Below the pieces are notes generated by a model. It saw nothing but the letters and a program-made list of their open reading frames with translations, made no database searches and was not told where the DNA came from. The position numbers and the translations under genes are program-made. Below, one piece after another: positions 7,858 to 17,350 of a stretch of DNA of 64,000 nucleotides. Source of the DNA: Sneathiellales bacterium (GTDB lineage: Bacteria; Pseudomonadota; Alphaproteobacteria; JANQFL01); assembly GCA_028277845.1 (NCBI GenBank), contig JANQFL010000068.1:1-64000 (forward strand), given 5' to 3'. Position 1 is the stretch's first letter. Each line of letters begins with the position of its first letter.

Positions 7858-9126
7858 ATGCAGCACGCCCTCGATATTATCGCCCTGCTTCTCGTGCTGG
7901 CCGCCGTCTTCGGCTACATCAATCATCGTTTCCTGAAGCTCCCCTCGACCATCGGTCTCGTGGTGATCGCCTTGGCGGCATCTCTGGGCGTGCTTCTGTT
8001 TGACGCGGTCAACCCTGACCTGGGGTTGGGTAACGAACTGCGCGAAACCCTCAACGAAATCGACTTCCGCGACGCGGTCATGGAAGGCATGCTCAGTTTC
8101 CTGCTGTTCGCCGGTGCCATGCATGTGGACCTGGGCGGATTGGCCAAGCGCGGTGGAGCCATCGCCAGCCTGGCCACCATCGGCGTACTGATGTCGACGT
8201 TTCTGGTGGCGTCCGGCCTGTGGGGCCTGACACAGCTGTTCGATCTGCAGTTGCCTTTTATCTACTGTCTGGTGTTCGGCGCCCTCATCGCGCCGACGGA
8301 TCCCGTGGCGGTACTGGGTATCCTGAAGAACCTGACCGTGCCCAAATCCCTGGAAACCAAGATCGCCGGAGAAAGCCTGTTCAATGACGGCGTTGGCGTC
8401 GTGGTCTTCAGCATTGTCGTGGCCCTGGCCCTGGGCGGCGATACACGGCCCGGCGCCACGGACGTGGCCATCCTGTTCGCGCAGGAAGCCTTCGGTGGCA
8501 TCGTGCTTGGTCTCATCACCGGTGCCGTGGCGTTCTTTTTCATGCGCAGCATCGATGATTACGTGCTGGAGATCATCATTTCCCTGGCCCTGGTCACCGG
8601 AACCTACTCCCTGGCGCACCTTATCCACACGTCGGGACCCGTGGCGGTCGTCATCGCCGGACTCCTGATCGGCAATCCCGGCACAAAACAGGCGATGAGC
8701 GAACTGACCCGCGAGCAGTTGCATAATTTCTGGAAACTGATCGACGAAATCCTCAACGCCATCCTGTTCCTGCTGATCGGACTGGAAGTGGTCGCCATCA
8801 GCTTCGAATCGACCTTCCTGGCCCTTGGCCTGCTGGCCATCCCCATTGTGCTGCTGTCCCGTTTCGTCAGCGTCGGACTGCCGCTGACCCTGCTTGGTCT
8901 GCGCAAAGATTTCACCACAGGTGCGATCCCGGCCCTAACGTGGGGCGGTTTGCGCGGCGGCATTTCCGTGGCCCTCGCCCTCTCGCTTCCCGACTGGCCC
9001 GAACGGGACCTGATCCTGACCATTACCTATGCCGTGGTGGTGTTCTCCATCGTCGTCCAGGGCATGACGGTCAGCCTCGTGGTCAAACGCTTCGTCAAAC
9101 CGGCCGAGCAGGAGCTGGACCTTTAA
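7858..9126 (+). CDS. Na+/H+ antiporter, CPA1/NhaP family
   Basis: 422 residues with about 12 membrane spans. Family motifs visible are [16 protein letters not shown] in the ion-binding region, [14 protein letters not shown] (the conserved N-D pair) and [18 protein letters not shown] near the C-terminus. It exchanges monovalent cations for protons across the inner membrane. Start ATG 7858 ([12 protein letters not shown]) places the first helix where the family has it; ATG 7825 is an alternative, and neither has a strong ribosome-binding site. Reading further upstream would pass through the terminator at 7765-7784, so longer starts are unlikely. The stop overlaps the start of the Nudix gene by one base. 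Confidence 0.9.
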   Translation: MQHALDIIALLLVLAAVFGYINHRFLKLPSTIGLVVIALAASLGVLLFDAVNPDLGLGNELRETLNEIDFRDAVMEGMLSFLLFAGAMHVDLGGLAKRGGAIASLATIGVLMSTFLVASGLWGLTQLFDLQLPFIYCLVFGALIAPTDPVAVLGILKNLTVPKSLETKIAGESLFNDGVGVVVFSIVVALALGGDTRPGATDVAILFAQEAFGGIVLGLITGAVAFFFMRSIDDYVLEIIISLALVTGTYSLAHLIHTSGPVAVVIAGLLIGNPGTKQAMSELTREQLHNFWKLIDEILNAILFLLIGLEVVAISFESTFLALGLLAIPIVLLSRFVSVGLPLTLLGLRKDFTTGAIPALTWGGLRGGISVALALSLPDWPERDLILTITYAVVVFSIVVQGMTVSLVVKRFVKPAEQELDL

Positions 9127-9746
9127 TGGACCGCGACAACGACGTCGAACTGATCGAGAAGGAAACGGCGTATCAAGGCTATTTCCGGATCGACAGGTAT
9201 ACGCTACGGCATCGTAAATACGATGGGGGCTGGACCCGGCCGATTGAACGGGAACTGTTCGAACGCGGCCATGCCGTTGCCGTTCTGCCGTATGATCCGG
9301 TAACCGATACGGTCCTGCTGATCGAACAATTCCGGGTCGCGCCCTACGCCGCGGGCGATCATCCTTGGGTCCTGGAAGTGATCGCCGGAATCGTCGAGGA
9401 AGGAGAGAGCCAAGAAGATGTCGCGCGGCGTGAATCCCTGGAAGAAGCCGGGTTGGCCGTGGAGGACTTGGCGCCCATCATCGATTACTACGTCAGCCCC
9501 GGCGGCACGACGGAAAGTATCAAGATCTATCTCGCCCTGGCGGACTTGAGCCATGCCGGCGGCGTTCACGGCCTGGATCAAGAGGACGAGGACATCAAGG
9601 TCCTGACCATAAGTTTTGGGGATGCGATGAACGCCCTAAACAATGGCCGCATCGTTGCGAGCCCGGCGGTCATTGCCCTACAGTGGCTGGCCTTGAACCG
9701 GAACCGCATCCGGGAACAACGGCTTGGGCGATCCGAGCCGGAATAG
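9126..9746 (+). CDS. nudF: Nudix hydrolase, ADP-ribose pyrophosphatase type
   Basis: 206 residues. The Nudix box is intact at about residues 88-110: G-x5-E-x7-R-E-x2-E-E-x-G, beginning GIVEEGES and ending ESLEEAGL. The preceding EQFRVAPYAAG and the N-terminal FRIDRYTLRHRKYDGG resemble NudF/YqiE ADP-ribose pyrophosphatases, which hydrolyse ADP-ribose to AMP and ribose 5-phosphate. The start ATG 9126 overlaps the antiporter stop (TAATG), implying coupled translation. Specificity within the ADP-sugar group is inferred from the family pattern. Confidence 0.85.
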   Translation: MDRDNDVELIEKETAYQGYFRIDRYTLRHRKYDGGWTRPIERELFERGHAVAVLPYDPVTDTVLLIEQFRVAPYAAGDHPWVLEVIAGIVEEGESQEDVARRESLEEAGLAVEDLAPIIDYYVSPGGTTESIKIYLALADLSHAGGVHGLDQEDEDIKVLTISFGDAMNALNNGRIVASPAVIALQWLALNRNRIREQRLGRSEPE

Positions 9747-9855
9747 AGCGTACAATCAATCGGATAACGTGTAGGAGGCCATTGGCCCCTGCCGGATTTC
9801 GTGAAATACTGAACTTGTACATACAAATAACAACGGACCATATGGGAGGAAGGAC

Positions 9856-11433
9856 ATGAGACGCTTGATCTCATTTGTTGCCGCTCTCGCCCTGATGATC
9901 AGTGCATCGATTACGGGCGCGGACGCGCAGGGACGCAAGGACGTTCTTGTCGTCGGCATGGCAACCAGCGATTTGATTTCCCTCGACCCGGCCAAGGCAT
10001 TTGAATTCGCCGGTGTCGGCCTCGTTACCCAGATTTACGACCGTTTGCTCGATTTCCCCCCGGGCAAGTATGACGTGCCGGAGGCCTCGCTCGCGGAGAG
10101 TTGGAAGGTGTCCGACGACGGCAAAACCTGGACGTTCAACCTGCGCAAGGACGCCAAGTTCCACAGCGGCAATCCGGTCACCGCCGATGACGTGGTGTAT
10201 TCATTCAAGCGCGTGGTGACGCTGAAAGACCAGCCGTCCTTCATCCTCACCCAGTTCGGCATCACACCCGACAGCCTGAAGGCGCTGGACACGCACACCG
10301 TGCAGATCACCCTCGACAAGCAGTATGCCGGCGGCATCTTCCTGGCCTGCCTGGCCGCGGGTGTTGCCAGTGTCGTCGATTCCAAGGTCGTGGCGACCCA
10401 CGAGACCAAGACCGACAAGTACCCGGACGGCGACATGGGCCTGACCTGGCTGTCGACCAATTCCGCCGGTTCCGGTTCGTTCGTGCTGCGCCAGTGGGCC
10501 AAGAACGACAAGGTCATCATCGACGCCAACGCCAGCCACTGGGCCAACGTGCCCAGGGTCAAACGCGTGGTGGTCAAGGAAATCAACGAAGCCACCAGCC
10601 GCCGTCTGCAGGTCGAAAAGGGCGACATCGACATCGCCTGGGAACTGTTCCCCGACCAAGTCAAGGCGCTGGAAGGCAGTGACGGCCTGAACATCGCCAA
10701 GTTCCCCGGCACGACCATCTATTACATGGGCATCAACGTGTCGGCCGGTCCGTTGAAGGACAAGAAGGTCCGTCAGGCCATCCGCTACGCCATCGACTAT
10801 GACGGCATCGTCAACAATATCATGGGCGGCGCGGCCAAGCAGATCAGCACCTTCATTCCGGAAGGATTTGCCGGTTACACCGACAAGATCCATTACACCC
10901 AGAACCTGGAAAAAGCCCGGTCCCTGATGAAGGAGGCCGGCTACGGCGATGGCTTCGAAATCGAGATGGACACGGGCGATCAGACCCCCAATCCGGAACT
11001 GGCCCAGGCCGCCCAGGCGGCGTTGGCCAAGATCGGCATCAAGGTCAAGATCAACCAGCTGGTGTCGGCGCAATTGTGGCCGAAATACCGGGCCCAGAAG
11101 CACCAGATGATCATGGCGCGCTGGGGTCCCGACTACAACGACCCGCACACCAACGCACAGCCCTTCGCCGACCACACGGCCAAGCAGCTCTCGTGGCGCA
11201 ACACGTACTACAACGACGAAACGGCCGCCTTGATCAACAAGGCCGGTTCCGAAATGGACCAGGGCAAGCGGATCGCGTTGTATCAGCAGGCCAACGAAAT
11301 CATTCAGGACGACGGCCCGTACGTCTTCCTGTTCCAGCCGCTGTACCAATACGGTGTACGCAACAACGTCGTCGGCTTCGTACCGCCGCCGACCTTCGAT
11401 CTGTGGAAACTGTTCACCGTCAGCAAAAACTAG
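9856..11433 (+). CDS. ABC transporter substrate-binding protein, dipeptide/oligopeptide type (SBP_bac_5)
   Basis: 525 residues. The signal peptide MRRLISFVAALALMISASITGADA probably cleaves near ADA-Q. The mature protein shows the family 5 pattern: SLDPAKAFEF near the start, LAESWKVSDDGKTWTFNLRKDAKFHSG, and YMGINVSAGPLKDKKVRQAIRYAIDYD. It binds its ligand in the periplasm and delivers it to the two permeases downstream. GGGAGGAAGG directly precedes ATG 9856. The ligand class (peptides, opines, nickel complexes or glycosides) cannot be settled. It is the first gene of a five-gene operon. Confidence 0.92.
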   Translation: MRRLISFVAALALMISASITGADAQGRKDVLVVGMATSDLISLDPAKAFEFAGVGLVTQIYDRLLDFPPGKYDVPEASLAESWKVSDDGKTWTFNLRKDAKFHSGNPVTADDVVYSFKRVVTLKDQPSFILTQFGITPDSLKALDTHTVQITLDKQYAGGIFLACLAAGVASVVDSKVVATHETKTDKYPDGDMGLTWLSTNSAGSGSFVLRQWAKNDKVIIDANASHWANVPRVKRVVVKEINEATSRRLQVEKGDIDIAWELFPDQVKALEGSDGLNIAKFPGTTIYYMGINVSAGPLKDKKVRQAIRYAIDYDGIVNNIMGGAAKQISTFIPEGFAGYTDKIHYTQNLEKARSLMKEAGYGDGFEIEMDTGDQTPNPELAQAAQAALAKIGIKVKINQLVSAQLWPKYRAQKHQMIMARWGPDYNDPHTNAQPFADHTAKQLSWRNTYYNDETAALINKAGSEMDQGKRIALYQQANEIIQDDGPYVFLFQPLYQYGVRNNVVGFVPPPTFDLWKLFTVSKN

Positions 11434-11453
11434 TCGGACGGACGCGTATCCCA

Positions 11454-11484
11454 GGCCCGGCCCCTTCGTAATGGGGGCCGGGCC
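11454..11484 (+). other. GC-rich stem-loop between binding-protein and permease genes
   Basis: GGCCCGGCCCC (11454-11464) pairs with GGGGCCGGGCC (11474-11484), an 11-bp stem with no T-run. In binding-protein operons such structures protect the upstream message from 3' exonucleases, giving more binding protein than permease. That role is inferred from position. Confidence 0.6.
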
Positions 11485-11509
11485 GTTCGTACTGTAGTAT
11501 TGGCGCGGT

Positions 11510-12529
11510 ATGGCCCATTACATCATGAAGCGATTGTTCACGCTGATGATCACCGTTGCGGGGATCGCGGTCGTGACGTTCTTTCTGTCGCTGGTGGTTC
11601 CCCTGGACCCGCTGGCGGCCATCGCCGGTCCGCAGTCGCCGCCGGAAACGGTGGAGCGCCTGCGCAAGCTCTACGGCTTCGACCAGCCCACCTATGTCCA
11701 GTTCGGCCGCTATGTGGAACGCCTGGCGGAGGGCGACCTGGGCATGTCGTTCCAGACCAACCGGCCGGTACTGGATGATATCCTCAACTTTTTCCCAGCG
11801 ACCCTGGAACTGGCGACCATCGCGCTGATCTTCTCGGTCGTGTTCGGCATGATCCTGGGCATATTGTCGGCGGTCTACAAGGATTCCCTGCTCGATCACT
11901 TTTCCCGCATCATCAGCCTGATCGGCGTCTCCATGCCGGTATTCTGGCTCGGTCTGTTGCTGTTGCTGGTGTTCTATTTCCAGCTCGGCTGGCTGCCGGA
12001 ACCCGGCCGGCTCGACATCATGTTGATCGAACCGCCGCGCATCACCGGGGTGTTGCTCATCGACAGCGTTATCGCCGGCGACTGGGAGGTGTTCTGGGAT
12101 GCGCTCTGGCATGCCTTCCTGCCGGCCGTGGTCCTCGGCCTGTTCGGCCTGGCCGGAATCGCCCGCATCGCCCGCTCCAGCATGCTTGACGTGCTGTCCC
12201 AGGAATACATCAAAACCGCCCGCATCAAGGGCTTGTCGGAATATCTGGTCATCACACGGCATGCCTTGCGCAATGCCTTGGTGCCGACGGTGACGATGAT
12301 CGGCCTGACCTACGGCAGCCTGCTGGAAGGCGCCGTGCTGACCGAAACCATCTTCTCCTGGCCGGGCCTTGGCCGTTACCTGACCACGGCGTTCCTGACC
12401 CTCGACCTCAACGCCATCGTCGGCGGCACCATGCTTGTGGCCATCCTTTATTCGGTGGTCAACCTGCTGGTCGACCTGCTGTACGCCTACCTCAATCCTA
12501 AGATCACCCTGGCGCAACACGATGCCTGA
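11510..12529 (+). CDS. ABC transporter permease, DppB/OppB type
   Basis: 339 residues, six membrane spans. The N-terminal helix is MKRLFTLMITVAGIAVVTFFLSLVVPLDP, and ERLRKLYGFDQPTYVQF and GDLGMSF form the usual conserved periplasmic segment. The EAA loop is YIKTARIKGLSEYLVITRHALRNALVP, which contacts the ATPases. It pairs with the next permease to form the channel. The start is ATG 11510, or ATG 11525 (MKRLFTL) as an alternative. Its end overlaps the next gene by 8 bases. Confidence 0.92.
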   Translation: MAHYIMKRLFTLMITVAGIAVVTFFLSLVVPLDPLAAIAGPQSPPETVERLRKLYGFDQPTYVQFGRYVERLAEGDLGMSFQTNRPVLDDILNFFPATLELATIALIFSVVFGMILGILSAVYKDSLLDHFSRIISLIGVSMPVFWLGLLLLLVFYFQLGWLPEPGRLDIMLIEPPRITGVLLIDSVIAGDWEVFWDALWHAFLPAVVLGLFGLAGIARIARSSMLDVLSQEYIKTARIKGLSEYLVITRHALRNALVPTVTMIGLTYGSLLEGAVLTETIFSWPGLGRYLTTAFLTLDLNAIVGGTMLVAILYSVVNLLVDLLYAYLNPKITLAQHDA

Positions 12530-13430
12530 CGCCGCGACCAAAGCCCTCGACACGGCGGATATGCGCCGCCTGCGGGCCCAGGCCCGGAAGCGCTATCTGC
12601 ACGACAGTTACGTGTTGTGGAAACGCAACCCCATCACCGTCACGGGCACCTTGATTATCGTGTTCCTTGTTCTGGTCGCCCTCTTCGCCCCCTGGCTGGC
12701 GACCCACGACCCCTACGACCAGATCCTGGCCCAGCGGTTGATGCCGCCGTCATGGGACAACCTTTTCGGAACCGATAATCTCGGCCGCGACATTTACTCC
12801 CGCGTGGTCCACGGCGCGCGCCTGACCCTGATGATCGCCGTCCTGGTCGCCGCCATCAGCGCCCCCATCGGGCTGCTGGTGGGCGTTCTGTCCGGTTACC
12901 TGGGCGGCATCGTCGACGAGGTGCTGATGCGCCTCTCCGACATCTTCCTGGCGTTCCCGAAACTGATCCTGGCCATCGCTTTCGCCGCCGCGTTGGGCAC
13001 GGGCCTGGAAAACGCCATCATCGCCATCTCCATCGCCAACTGGCCCGGCTATGCCCGGCTGGTACGGGCCGAAACCCTGGCCATCCGCAACAGCGACTAT
13101 ATTCAGGCCATCCAGGTCCTCGGTGCAAGCCGTACGCGTATCATGCTGCAGCACATCACGCCCATGTGCCTGTCGACCCTGATCGTACGGGTCAGCCTCG
13201 ACATGGGCGCGATCATCCTCATCGCCGCCGGTCTCGGCTTCCTCGGTCTCGGGGCCCAGCCGCCGTCGCCGGAATGGGGCCTGATGGTCAGCGACGGGCG
13301 TAATTATCTCGTCGACCAGTGGTGGGTCTCGACCCTGCCCGGCTTCGCCATCCTCATCGTCGTACTCGGTTTCAACCTGGTCGGCGATGGCCTGCGCGAC
13401 ATCCTCGATCCCCATCAGAGGCAAAGCTGA
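12522..13430 (+). CDS. ABC transporter permease, DppC/OppC type
   Basis: 302 residues. A cytoplasmic N-terminal stretch leads to KRNPITVTGTLIIVFLVLVALFAPWLA (TM1), then HPYDQ-like and LFGTDNLGRDIYSRVVHGAR signatures of the DppC group. The EAA loop is YIQAIQVLGASRTRIMLQHITP. ATG 12522 lies inside the end of the upstream permease (8-bp overlap), and the stop shares one base with the next start. A longer reading upstream is only overlap with dppB and was discarded. Confidence 0.92.
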   Translation: MPDAATKALDTADMRRLRAQARKRYLHDSYVLWKRNPITVTGTLIIVFLVLVALFAPWLATHDPYDQILAQRLMPPSWDNLFGTDNLGRDIYSRVVHGARLTLMIAVLVAAISAPIGLLVGVLSGYLGGIVDEVLMRLSDIFLAFPKLILAIAFAAALGTGLENAIIAISIANWPGYARLVRAETLAIRNSDYIQAIQVLGASRTRIMLQHITPMCLSTLIVRVSLDMGAIILIAAGLGFLGLGAQPPSPEWGLMVSDGRNYLVDQWWVSTLPGFAILIVVLGFNLVGDGLRDILDPHQRQS

Positions 13431-14458
13431 TGGCCGCCGGCACGCCGAACACCACGCCGTTGCTCAGTGTCCGCGACCTGATCGTGCGCTTCTATACCCT
13501 GCGCGGCGTGGTCCATGCGCTGGAGGGCGTGTCGTTCGACGTGGGCCGGGAACAATCCATCGGTCTTGTCGGAGAAACCGGTTGCGGAAAGTCCATCACC
13601 GCCCGGTCGGTCCTGCGCCTGATCGATCCGCCCGGCCGTATCGACGGCGGCTCCATCGCGTTCCAGGGCCGCGATTTGATCCAGCTGCCGGAAACCGAAA
13701 TGCGCGCCATCCGCGGCGCCGACATTTCCATGATCATGCAGGAACCAAAAATGTCGCTCAATCCGGTCATGCGGATCGGCGACCAGGTGGCGGAAACCCT
13801 GCTGATCCATGACAAGTCCCTCAACCGGCGGACCGCCCGGGCCCAGGCCCTCGACATGTTGGCCTCGGTGTCGATCCCCGATCCCAAACGTCTGGCCCGG
13901 CGGTACCCCCACGAACTGAGCGGCGGCATGGCCCAGCGCATCATGATTGCCATGATGCTGGTCACCCGGCCCAAGCTGCTGATCGCCGACGAACCCACGT
14001 CAGCCCTCGACGTCACCATCCAGGCCCAGATCATCGAGCTGATGAACGCCCTGATCGACGATATCCAATCCTCGGTCCTGATGATTTCCCACGACCTGGG
14101 CGTGGTGGCCGAGACCTGCGACCGGGTCATCGTCATGTATGCCGGACAGGTTGCGGAAGCCGGCGACGTGGAAACCGTCATGAGCGACCCGCAGCACCCC
14201 TATACGGCCGCGCTGCTAAAGACACTGCCCGATCAGGTCGACGCCGACGAGCCGCTCTATTCCATCAAGGGCAATGTGCCCAGCCTGCTCACACCGCCCA
14301 CGGGCTGTCGCTTCGCCCCGCGCTGCGAGCATGCCATGGCAAGATGTCACAACGAGCGGCCGCGGGCCATTCCATTGACCGCCGATCATCAGGTCGCCTG
14401 TTTCCTGCACGACGCCGCGCCGGAACCGGCGGCTGAGCCCGCTGCGGTGCCGGCATGA
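13430..14458 (+). CDS. ABC transporter ATP-binding protein, DppD/OppD type
   Basis: 342 residues. Walker A GETGCGKS is at about 48-56, the signature is LSGGMAQR, Walker B is [12 protein letters not shown], and the H-loop is MISHDLG. The C-terminal oligopeptide-transporter domain carries the CRFAPRCEHAMARC cysteine cluster, which in the family can hold an Fe-S cluster. The tail is proline-alanine-rich (PEPAAEPAAVPA). ATG 13430 overlaps the dppC stop by one base (TGATG). It powers uptake together with the following ATPase. Confidence 0.93.
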   Translation: MAAGTPNTTPLLSVRDLIVRFYTLRGVVHALEGVSFDVGREQSIGLVGETGCGKSITARSVLRLIDPPGRIDGGSIAFQGRDLIQLPETEMRAIRGADISMIMQEPKMSLNPVMRIGDQVAETLLIHDKSLNRRTARAQALDMLASVSIPDPKRLARRYPHELSGGMAQRIMIAMMLVTRPKLLIADEPTSALDVTIQAQIIELMNALIDDIQSSVLMISHDLGVVAETCDRVIVMYAGQVAEAGDVETVMSDPQHPYTAALLKTLPDQVDADEPLYSIKGNVPSLLTPPTGCRFAPRCEHAMARCHNERPRAIPLTADHQVACFLHDAAPEPAAEPAAVPA

Positions 14459-15489
14459 ACGAAATGGCGACCAATGACGTGACGCCGCGTACGGACCCGG
14501 ACGCACCGCCGCTTCTGGAAATCGAGAAGCTGCATGTGCATTTTGCTTTGCGTGGCGGCGCCTTGATGCGCACCCAGGCCACGGTCAAGGCGCTGAACGG
14601 CGTCGACCTGACCCTGCGCCAGGGGGAGATTTTCGGGCTGGTGGGAGAATCGGGCTGCGGCAAGACCACCTTGGGCCGCGCACTGGTCGGCTTGGCGCCG
14701 GTGACCAGCGGGTCCATCCGGTTCAAGGGCGAGGACCTGATCGACGGCCGCCGCAACGGCGACGGCGACGAAAAATGGGCCTTGAAGATCCAGCTGATCT
14801 TCCAGGACCCCTACGCGTCCCTGCATCCGCGCAAACAGGTGCGCGATCTGGTCGGCGAAGGCCTCCACATCAACGGCCTGGCCAAGAACCACGAAATCGA
14901 CCGGCGCAGCCTGGAAATGCTGGAAAGGGTTGGCCTGGGCGTCGATCATCTTTACCGCTACCCGCACGAGTTTTCCGGCGGCCAGCGCCAACGCATCGCC
15001 CTGGCCCGCGCCCTGGTGCTGCATCCGGAATTGCTGGTGCTGGACGAACCGACGTCGGCGCTCGACGTCTCGGTCCAGGCCCAGACCCTCAACCTGCTGA
15101 AACAGTTGCAGCAAGAGCTAGGGTTGACCTTCCTGTTCATCTCCCATGACCTCGGCGTGGTGCGCTATATGAGCCACCGCATCGCGGTCATGTATCTCGG
15201 ACATATCGTGGAGATGGGTGAAACCCGGGACATATTCGCCGCACCGCGGCACCCTTACACCAAATCGCTGTTGTCGGCCCTGCCGTCGATCCATCCCGAT
15301 AAACGCTCCCGGCGCATCGTCCTGGAAGGCGACCCGCCGACCCCTATCGACCCGCCGCCCGGCTGCCCGTTCGCCGGCCGCTGCCCGCGCACCGAAGACC
15401 GCTGCCGGGCCGAAAAACCGGTTTTGCACCGGGCTCAGACGTCCGGCGTAAACCATGCCGTCGCTTGTCATTTTCCGGAAACGCCCTAA
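14455..15489 (+). CDS. ABC transporter ATP-binding protein, DppF/OppF type
   Basis: 344 residues. Walker A GESGCGKT is at about 64-71, followed by the DPYASLHPRKQV segment typical of OppF, signature FSGGQRQR, Walker [13 protein letters not shown] and the C-terminal CPFAGRCPRTEDRC cluster. ATGA overlap with the dppD stop (14455-14458). It is the last gene of the binding-protein, permease, permease, ATPase, ATPase operon; 110 bases of non-coding sequence separate it from the cysK-like gene. Confidence 0.93.
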   Translation: MNEMATNDVTPRTDPDAPPLLEIEKLHVHFALRGGALMRTQATVKALNGVDLTLRQGEIFGLVGESGCGKTTLGRALVGLAPVTSGSIRFKGEDLIDGRRNGDGDEKWALKIQLIFQDPYASLHPRKQVRDLVGEGLHINGLAKNHEIDRRSLEMLERVGLGVDHLYRYPHEFSGGQRQRIALARALVLHPELLVLDEPTSALDVSVQAQTLNLLKQLQQELGLTFLFISHDLGVVRYMSHRIAVMYLGHIVEMGETRDIFAAPRHPYTKSLLSALPSIHPDKRSRRIVLEGDPPTPIDPPPGCPFAGRCPRTEDRCRAEKPVLHRAQTSGVNHAVACHFPETP

Positions 15490-15599
15490 AACCCATCCGA
15501 GGGTCAACAATCCGGAACATCCCGGTTTGCAGTGCTTGATGACCGCCAGCCTGCTCGCTAGATTGACTAGGGGGCTCAACGGGAAAGATCCGCGTCATT

Positions 15600-16601
15600 A
15601 TGGACATTCGCAACGGCTTTATCGACACCATCGGGCGGACTCCGCTCATCCGCCTGCGCCGCGCCTCGGAGGAAACGGGCTGCGAAATTCTCGGAAAGGC
15701 CGAATTTCTCAACCCCGGCGGCTCGGTCAAGGATCGTGCCGCGCTGTACATCATCCGGGATGCCGAGGAAAAGGGCCTGCTGAAGCCCCGCGGCACCATC
15801 GTCGAGGGAACCGCGGGCAATACCGGCATCGGCCTGGCCCTGGTCGGCAACGCGCTGGGCTACAAGACCGTGATCGTCATTCCCGAAACCCAGAGCCAGG
15901 AAAAGAAGGATATGATCCGGCTGTGCGGCGCCGACCTGCGCGAAGTGCCGGCCGTGCCGTACAAGGATCCCAACAACTATGTGAAATACTCCGGCCGGCT
16001 GGCCGAGGAACTGAACGCCGAGCTGCCCAACGGCGCCATCTGGGCCAACCAGTTCGACAATGTCGCCAACCGGGACGGGCACTACAAGTCCACCGGTCCG
16101 GAAATCTGGGAACAGACCGACGGTACGGTGGACGGGTTTATTTGCGCCGTCGGTTCGGGCGGCACGCTGGCCGGCGTCGGCAAGTACCTGAATGAAGTCA
16201 AACCGGATGCCAAAATCGGCCTCGCCGATCCCATGGGCGCCGCCCTGTTCAACTACTACAAACACGGCGAGTTGAAAGCGGAAGGCACGTCCATCACCGA
16301 GGGCATCGGCCAGGGCCGTATCACCGCCAATCTCACGGAACTGACGGTCGACTGCCCGTATCAGATCCCCGATGCCGAAGCCCTTGAGATCGTCTTCAAC
16401 CTGGTGACCGACGAAGGCCTGGTCCTGGGCGGGTCCAGCGGCATCAACGTGGCCGGCGCCATCCGCATGGCTAAGGAATTGGGGCCGGGGCACACTATCG
16501 TGACCATGTTGTGCGATTTCGGCACCCGCTATCAAAGCAAGATGTTCAACCCGGCCTTCCTGCGCGAGAAAGGCCTGCCGACCCCCAGTTGGCTCGATTG
16601 A
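15600..16601 (+). CDS. Cysteine synthase-family PLP enzyme (CysK-like)
   Basis: 333 residues of the fold-type II PLP family. The Schiff-base lysine is K44 in NPGGSVKDRAA. The substrate loop reads EGTAGNTGIGLA, and the phosphate-binding loop GSGGTLAGVGKYL is intact. O-acetylserine sulfhydrylases make cysteine from O-acetylserine and sulfide. In this subgroup the usual TSGNTG is TAGNTG, so the exact acceptor (O-acetylserine, O-phosphoserine or another) should not be assumed. It starts at ATG 15600 and heads a run of alaX, sseA and a GNAT gene separated by only 9 to 29 bases. Confidence 0.85.
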   Translation: MDIRNGFIDTIGRTPLIRLRRASEETGCEILGKAEFLNPGGSVKDRAALYIIRDAEEKGLLKPRGTIVEGTAGNTGIGLALVGNALGYKTVIVIPETQSQEKKDMIRLCGADLREVPAVPYKDPNNYVKYSGRLAEELNAELPNGAIWANQFDNVANRDGHYKSTGPEIWEQTDGTVDGFICAVGSGGTLAGVGKYLNEVKPDAKIGLADPMGAALFNYYKHGELKAEGTSITEGIGQGRITANLTELTVDCPYQIPDAEALEIVFNLVTDEGLVLGGSSGINVAGAIRMAKELGPGHTIVTMLCDFGTRYQSKMFNPAFLREKGLPTPSWLD

Positions 16602-16610
16602 GGACGCCGC

Positions 16611-17321
16611 ATGACCGAGACACTGTTCCGCGACGACGCCTATTCCCGCACATGTGAAGCCACCGTCACCGCGGTCGACGAACAGGGCATCCAACTGGAC
16701 CGGACGATCTTCTATCCCACCGGCGGCGGTCAGCCCGGCGATACGGGGCGCCTGGTCAAGGCGGACGGCAACGCCGTCGCCATTGTCAACACGGTGAAGG
16801 GCGAAACGGCGGACGCCATCGTGCACCTGGCGGAAGACGGCGCCGCGATGCCGGCCGTGGGTGACACGGTGACGGCCGAGATCGACTGGGACCGGCGCCA
16901 CCGCCTGATGCGCATGCACACCGGTATGCACCTGCTGTCGGCGATCCTGCCCTACCCCGTGACCGGCGGCTCGGTCGGCGACGGCAAGGGGCGGCTGGAC
17001 TTCGATATCCCGGAAGCTACCCTGGACAAGGAACACATCACCGGCGAATTGAACCGCCTGATCGGCGAGGATCATCCCGTGGCGTCGCAATGGGTGACGG
17101 ACGAGGAACTGACCTCCAACCCCGATCTGGTCAAGACCATGGCCGTCAAACCGCCCATGGGTCAGGGCAAGGTCCGGCTGATCGACATCGACGGCCTGGA
17201 CCTGCAGGCCTGCGGCGGCACCCACGTGGCACGGACCGGCGAGATCGGCCAGTTGCGCGTGCGCAAGATCGAGAAAAAAGGCCGCCAGAACCGGCGGGTA
17301 TCCCTGGAATTTATTGAGTAA
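16611..17321 (+). CDS. alaX: Alanyl-tRNA editing protein AlaX (AlaX-M type)
   Basis: 236 residues. The free-standing editing domain carries the four expected zinc ligands: H103 and H107 in MHTGMH, and Cys and His of the CGGTHV motif near residue 200. The N-terminal beta-barrel (FYPTGGGQPGDTG) is also present, which identifies the medium-length AlaX-M class. Such proteins hydrolyse Ser-tRNA(Ala) and sometimes Gly-tRNA(Ala) in trans. It starts 9 bases after the cysK-like gene and 29 bases before sseA, so co-transcription with cysteine-linked genes is likely. Confidence 0.9.
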   Translation: MTETLFRDDAYSRTCEATVTAVDEQGIQLDRTIFYPTGGGQPGDTGRLVKADGNAVAIVNTVKGETADAIVHLAEDGAAMPAVGDTVTAEIDWDRRHRLMRMHTGMHLLSAILPYPVTGGSVGDGKGRLDFDIPEATLDKEHITGELNRLIGEDHPVASQWVTDEELTSNPDLVKTMAVKPPMGQGKVRLIDIDGLDLQACGGTHVARTGEIGQLRVRKIEKKGRQNRRVSLEFIE

Positions 17322-17350
17322 TCCGGACGCGAAAGGACAAGACCGTAATC

